Positions 7,041 to 9,058 of a DNA stretch of 9,058 bases are shown piece by piece. The position numbers were made by a program, and so were the translations under genes. Below the pieces are notes generated by a model. That model saw nothing but the letters and a program-made list of their open reading frames with translations, had not been told where the DNA came from and did no database searches. How positions within the stretch are numbered: the first letter of the stretch is position 1; each line of letters opens with the position of its first letter. The stretch is from Polyangiaceae bacterium (GTDB taxonomy: Bacteria > Myxococcota > Polyangia > Polyangiales > Polyangiaceae), in NCBI GenBank assembly GCA_025936205.1, contig JAICTU010000376.1, forward strand, positions 1-9,058, read 5' to 3'.

Positions 7041-7780
7041 TGCAGATCATCCCTTCGATCGACCTCTGGCAAGGCCAGGTGGTCCGTTTGCGGCAGGGCC
7101 GCTACGACCAGGTGACGGTCTATGGAGAAGACCCCGTGGCGGTCGCGCGCGGCTGGCGCGGGCTCTCGCCGCGCCTGCACGTCGTCGACCTGGCGGGAGC
7201 CCAGAGCGGCCACGCGGTTCAGACGGACCTGATCCGGAGCATCGTGGATGCGTTCGGGGCCGGCGTGCAGGTGGGCGGCGGAGTTCGCTCGCTCGAGACG
7301 TTGCACAGCTACTTCGCGCTGGGCGTGGAACGGGTCGTGCTCGGCACGGCCGCAGTCGACCATCCCGAGCTGATCCGCGGCGCGGCGACCGCCTATCCCG
7401 GGCGCGTGGTCGTCGCCCTCGACGCCAAGGGCGGCTTCGTCGCCTCGCGCGGCTGGGTCGAGGTCTCGAAGCAGCGCGCGGTGGACCTCGCGCAAAGCTA
7501 CCGATCCCTGCAGATCGCCGCGATTCTCTACACGGACATCGAGCGCGACGGCACCGAGGTCGGGCCGAACGTGGCCGCCACCGCCGCTCTGGCGCGCGAG
7601 TCCGGGCTCGATGTGCTGGCGAGCGGCGGCGTCGGCACGCTCGACCATGTGCGTCAGCTCGCGCGCGCGAGCCGGGAAGTCGAGGGACGGATCCGTGGCG
7701 TCATCCTGGGCCGCGCGTTGCACGAACAGCGCTTCACGCTCGAAGAAGCGATCGCCGCAGCGACAGAAGCGGCAGGCTAA
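7040..7780 (+). CDS. hisA: phosphoribosylformimino-AICAR ribotide isomerase HisA
   Basis: HisA converts ProFAR to PRFAR by an Amadori rearrangement (EC 5.3.1.16), one step before the HisH/HisF synthase in histidine biosynthesis. The 246-residue product is a standard-length (beta/alpha)8 barrel. Asp8 in IPSIDLW and Asp128 in VALDAKGG are the general acid/base pair. Thr165 in YTDIERDGT and the phosphate loops VGGGVRS and ASGGVGT are also present. The duplicated half-barrel character (GGG at the middle, SGG late) is typical. The ATG overlaps the hisB stop in TGATG, so the two are translationally coupled. HisF-specific motifs are absent. The Thr-Asp-Ile-Glu-Arg-Asp-Gly-Thr stretch favours HisA over HisF. 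HisH and HisF, usual neighbours, do not follow. Confidence 0.95.
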   Translation: MQIIPSIDLWQGQVVRLRQGRYDQVTVYGEDPVAVARGWRGLSPRLHVVDLAGAQSGHAVQTDLIRSIVDAFGAGVQVGGGVRSLETLHSYFALGVERVVLGTAAVDHPELIRGAATAYPGRVVVALDAKGGFVASRGWVEVSKQRAVDLAQSYRSLQIAAILYTDIERDGTEVGPNVAATAALARESGLDVLASGGVGTLDHVRQLARASREVEGRIRGVILGRALHEQRFTLEEAIAAATEAAG

Positions 7781-7859
7781 CGAGCCAAGCGCGCGTACCC
7801 GATGGAGTTTTTCCAAACTAGCCACTAACGTCGCGGCCGTGCCCAGCCCCGACGACGGT

Positions 7860-7919
7860 GCTTCTGCAGGGACGCCCCGCACCCCGCCTGCTTCTGCGGG
7901 GACACCCCGCACCCCGGGG
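7860..7919 (+). repeat. 30-bp tandem duplication upstream of pgsA
   Basis: Units 7860-7889 and 7890-7919 agree at 25 of 30 positions, differing at unit positions 9, 15 and 28-30. In the pgsA frame they encode two ten-residue repeats, ASAGTPRTPP and ASAGTPRTPG, and that frame is open back to a GTG at 7839. The second copy contains a perfect hairpin GCGGGG-ACA-CCCCGC (7896-7910). The hairpin could act in RNA between hisA and pgsA, or the repeat could encode a disordered N-terminal extension of PgsA. The rest of the 7781-7967 gap holds only a short A/T-rich patch (7803-7828) that might carry a promoter; no boxes are convincing. Confidence 0.8.
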
Positions 7920-7967
7920 CGGCGTGAACCGCTGGACCGCGAGGTGCGCGCGGCACGGCGCCGCTCG

Positions 7968-8558
7968 ATGCGGCAGGACGCATTCAACCTGCCCAACCTG
8001 CTCACGATGGGCCGCATCGCGATCATCCCGCTGGTGCTCTGGCTCCTGCAGCGCGGCTCGCCCAACGACTGCGTGGTCGCGGCGCTGGTGTATTCGGGCG
8101 CGGCGATCACCGACCTGCTCGACGGCTATCTGGCGCGCAAGATGAACATCGTCAGCGTGCTCGGCCAGTTCCTCGACCCGCTCGCAGACAAGCTGCTGGT
8201 GATGGCCGTGCTGGTCTGGATGGTGCCGCTCGGGCGCATCTCCGAGTGGGCCGTGGTGCTGCTGCTCGGTCGCGAGATCTCGGTCACCGGCCTGCGCTCG
8301 ATCGCCAGCAGCAGCGGCCTGGTGATCTCGGCCGGCGGCGGCGGCAAGACGAAGACCGCGCTGCAGATGGTCGGCATCCTGTGCCTGGTCATCGGCTACC
8401 CGTACCATCTCTCGCTCGGCTTCCTCGACCTGGGCTGGGTCGACCTGGTCAACGTCGGACGGGTGCTCATCTACGCCTCGCTGGTCTTTTCGCTGGTGAG
8501 CGCCTTTCAATACGTCTCGCTGTTTGCCGAGGCCGTCGAGGCCAAAGACCAGGACTGA
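7968..8558 (+). CDS. pgsA: CDP-diacylglycerol-glycerol-3-phosphate 3-phosphatidyltransferase
   Basis: PgsA transfers the phosphatidyl group from CDP-diacylglycerol to glycerol 3-phosphate, giving phosphatidylglycerol phosphate in the inner membrane (EC 2.7.8.5); this feeds phosphatidylglycerol and cardiolipin synthesis. The 196-residue form opens with FNLPNLLTMGR and carries the full CDP-alcohol phosphatidyltransferase signature D-G-x2-A-R-x8-G-x3-D-x3-D (Asp52, Gly53, Ala56, Arg57, Gly66, Asp70, Asp74), with Asp49 upstream. LLLGREISVTGLRSIA and the GKTKTALQMVGI segment are typical of PgsA rather than other family members. About five hydrophobic segments are visible. The start is uncertain: ATG 7968 gives the usual family length, GTG 7944 adds a basic MRAARRRS, and GTG 7839 adds a repetitive Pro/Thr-rich stretch. 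None has a clear Shine-Dalgarno. Confidence 0.95.
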   Translation: MRQDAFNLPNLLTMGRIAIIPLVLWLLQRGSPNDCVVAALVYSGAAITDLLDGYLARKMNIVSVLGQFLDPLADKLLVMAVLVWMVPLGRISEWAVVLLLGREISVTGLRSIASSSGLVISAGGGGKTKTALQMVGILCLVIGYPYHLSLGFLDLGWVDLVNVGRVLIYASLVFSLVSAFQYVSLFAEAVEAKDQD

Positions 8559-8567
8559 CGGGTCACA

Positions 8568-8583
8568 GGCCCCGGCCGGGGTT
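8568..8583 (+). terminator. weak palindrome after pgsA
   Basis: A perfect 12-base palindrome of CCCC-GGCC-GGGG (8570-8581) with two flanking G-T pairs follows the pgsA stop by 11 bases. There is no T-tract, so termination here is doubtful. Confidence 0.25.
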
Positions 8584-8642
8584 CCGACGGCCCAACGAGC
8601 ACATGGACAGCGCAACGGTTTGCGGCTAGTTAGGCGCCGAGG

Positions 8643-9053
8643 ATGCGCGTGCCCTTTCTTACTGCCTCCCTGTCTCGCGGCTCCCGCCGCGCTGTTTTTT
8701 TTCCCGGTGGCGCCGCGTGGGGCCTGCTTTTGTGTCTGGCCATCGCCGCCTGCTCCAAGCAGCGCCAGGGCGAGCGCTGCGACCCGAACAACGGCGACGG
8801 CGATTGTGAGTCCGACCTGGTGTGCAAGGGCGAGGCGCTGCTGACCCTCGAAGGTCAGACGCGAGGCGTGGGCCTGTGCTGCCCTCCCGTGGCCAATGCC
8901 ACCGTCGAGGCCTGCCGGGCAGCGCAGCCGCTGCCGCCCGACGTCGACGCCGGGCCGGAACCGATCCAGACTCCGGTGGAGACACCCGCGCAGATCACCC
9001 CCACCGACGCTGGCTCGCAGCCGGACGCTGGCTCGCAAGCGCCCGCGCCCTGA
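8643..9053 (+). CDS. cysteine-rich lipoprotein, function unknown
   Basis: The 136-residue product has a basic N-terminus, a hydrophobic core (WGLLLCLAIAA) and a clear lipobox IAAC with lipid-acceptor Cys37. The mature region carries six further Cys (46, 55, 61, 79, 80, 91) spaced as CDPNNGDGDC, then SDLVC, CC and C, consistent with a compact three-disulfide module. Comparable GExC...C...DLVC patterns are common in myxobacterial secreted proteins. After Cys91 the sequence is a Pro/Thr/Ala-rich disordered tail with a repeated DAGSQ. No family is recognised. GAGG (8639-8642) abuts the ATG at 8643; it is six bases before the in-frame GTG at 8649, so GTG may be the true start, two residues shorter. 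The codons for residues 12-20 include a terminator-like hairpin and a T8 run. It lies 84 bp after pgsA. Confidence 0.8.
   Translation: MRVPFLTASLSRGSRRAVFFPGGAAWGLLLCLAIAACSKQRQGERCDPNNGDGDCESDLVCKGEALLTLEGQTRGVGLCCPPVANATVEACRAAQPLPPDVDAGPEPIQTPVETPAQITPTDAGSQPDAGSQAPAP
8676..8702 (+). terminator. intrinsic-terminator-like hairpin plus T8, inside the lipoprotein gene
   Basis: A perfect six-pair, all-G/C stem (8676-8681 with 8686-8691) encloses a TCCC loop and is followed after three bases by eight consecutive T (8695-8702). This is the form of a Rho-independent terminator. It lies about 35 bases inside the open frame, within the signal-peptide codons. It could end pgsA transcripts, or act as a conditional attenuator of the lipoprotein gene; it could also be a chance result of the Arg/Ala and Val-Phe-Phe codons. 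Confidence 0.5.
9006..9037 (+). repeat. short 18-bp-period repeat in the lipoprotein tail
   Basis: GACGCTGGCTCGCA occurs at 9006-9019 and again at 9024-9037, encoding DAGSQ twice in the disordered C-terminal tail. It looks like a recent in-frame duplication. Confidence 0.8.
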
Positions 9054-9058
9054 CCGGC

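Noticed and set aside
6719..8110. Minus-strand open frame of 463 codons
   Set aside because: It is antisense to hisB, hisA and the start of pgsA, all of which carry recognisable catalytic motifs.

Overview
This is a very GC-rich window of about 9 kb with dense genes, frequent GTG/TTG starts and strong G/C bias at third codon positions. A membrane zinc peptidase, two Lys/Ser/Asp-rich or Cys-rich putative lipoproteins, a Lon paralog and a split his cluster together suggest a myxobacterium (Myxococcota, perhaps Polyangiales). That assignment is inference from style and gene content; no rRNA or other taxonomic marker is present.

Left part (1-841). A perfect 27-bp tandem repeat runs in from the left edge and ends inside the stop region of a small minus-strand gene resembling the DUF7336 family. 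Divergent from it lies a small plus-strand gene (491-730). Its product has a textbook double-glycine leader followed by a 56-residue, cysteine-free, proline/arginine-rich segment containing an RPRPP core like that of animal ribosome-targeting proline-rich antimicrobial peptides. This is the best candidate for something undescribed. A long GC hairpin (772-809) separates it from the convergent gene.

Centre (842-5572). Two minus-strand genes probably form an operon: lon (ATP-dependent protease), then, 12 bp downstream, a polytopic membrane protein with a gluzincin HELAH site and C-terminal TPRs. The Lon keeps its Ser-Lys dyad, but the residues around both catalytic positions are unusual.

Right part (5573-9058). 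A short divergent promoter region leads to a plus-strand run: a putative lipoprotein with two NTF2/DUF4878-like units, hisB and hisA (both overlapping their upstream neighbours, so translation is probably coupled), pgsA (phosphatidylglycerophosphate synthase), and a Cys-rich lipoprotein whose signal-peptide codons contain an intrinsic-terminator-like hairpin followed by eight T. hisH and hisF are not present next to hisB and hisA. HisB and HisA act in histidine biosynthesis and PgsA in anionic phospholipid synthesis; the grouping looks like a housekeeping cluster rather than one pathway.

No tRNA, rRNA, insertion sequence, CRISPR array or phage gene was seen. No stretch over 300 bp lacks a gene.
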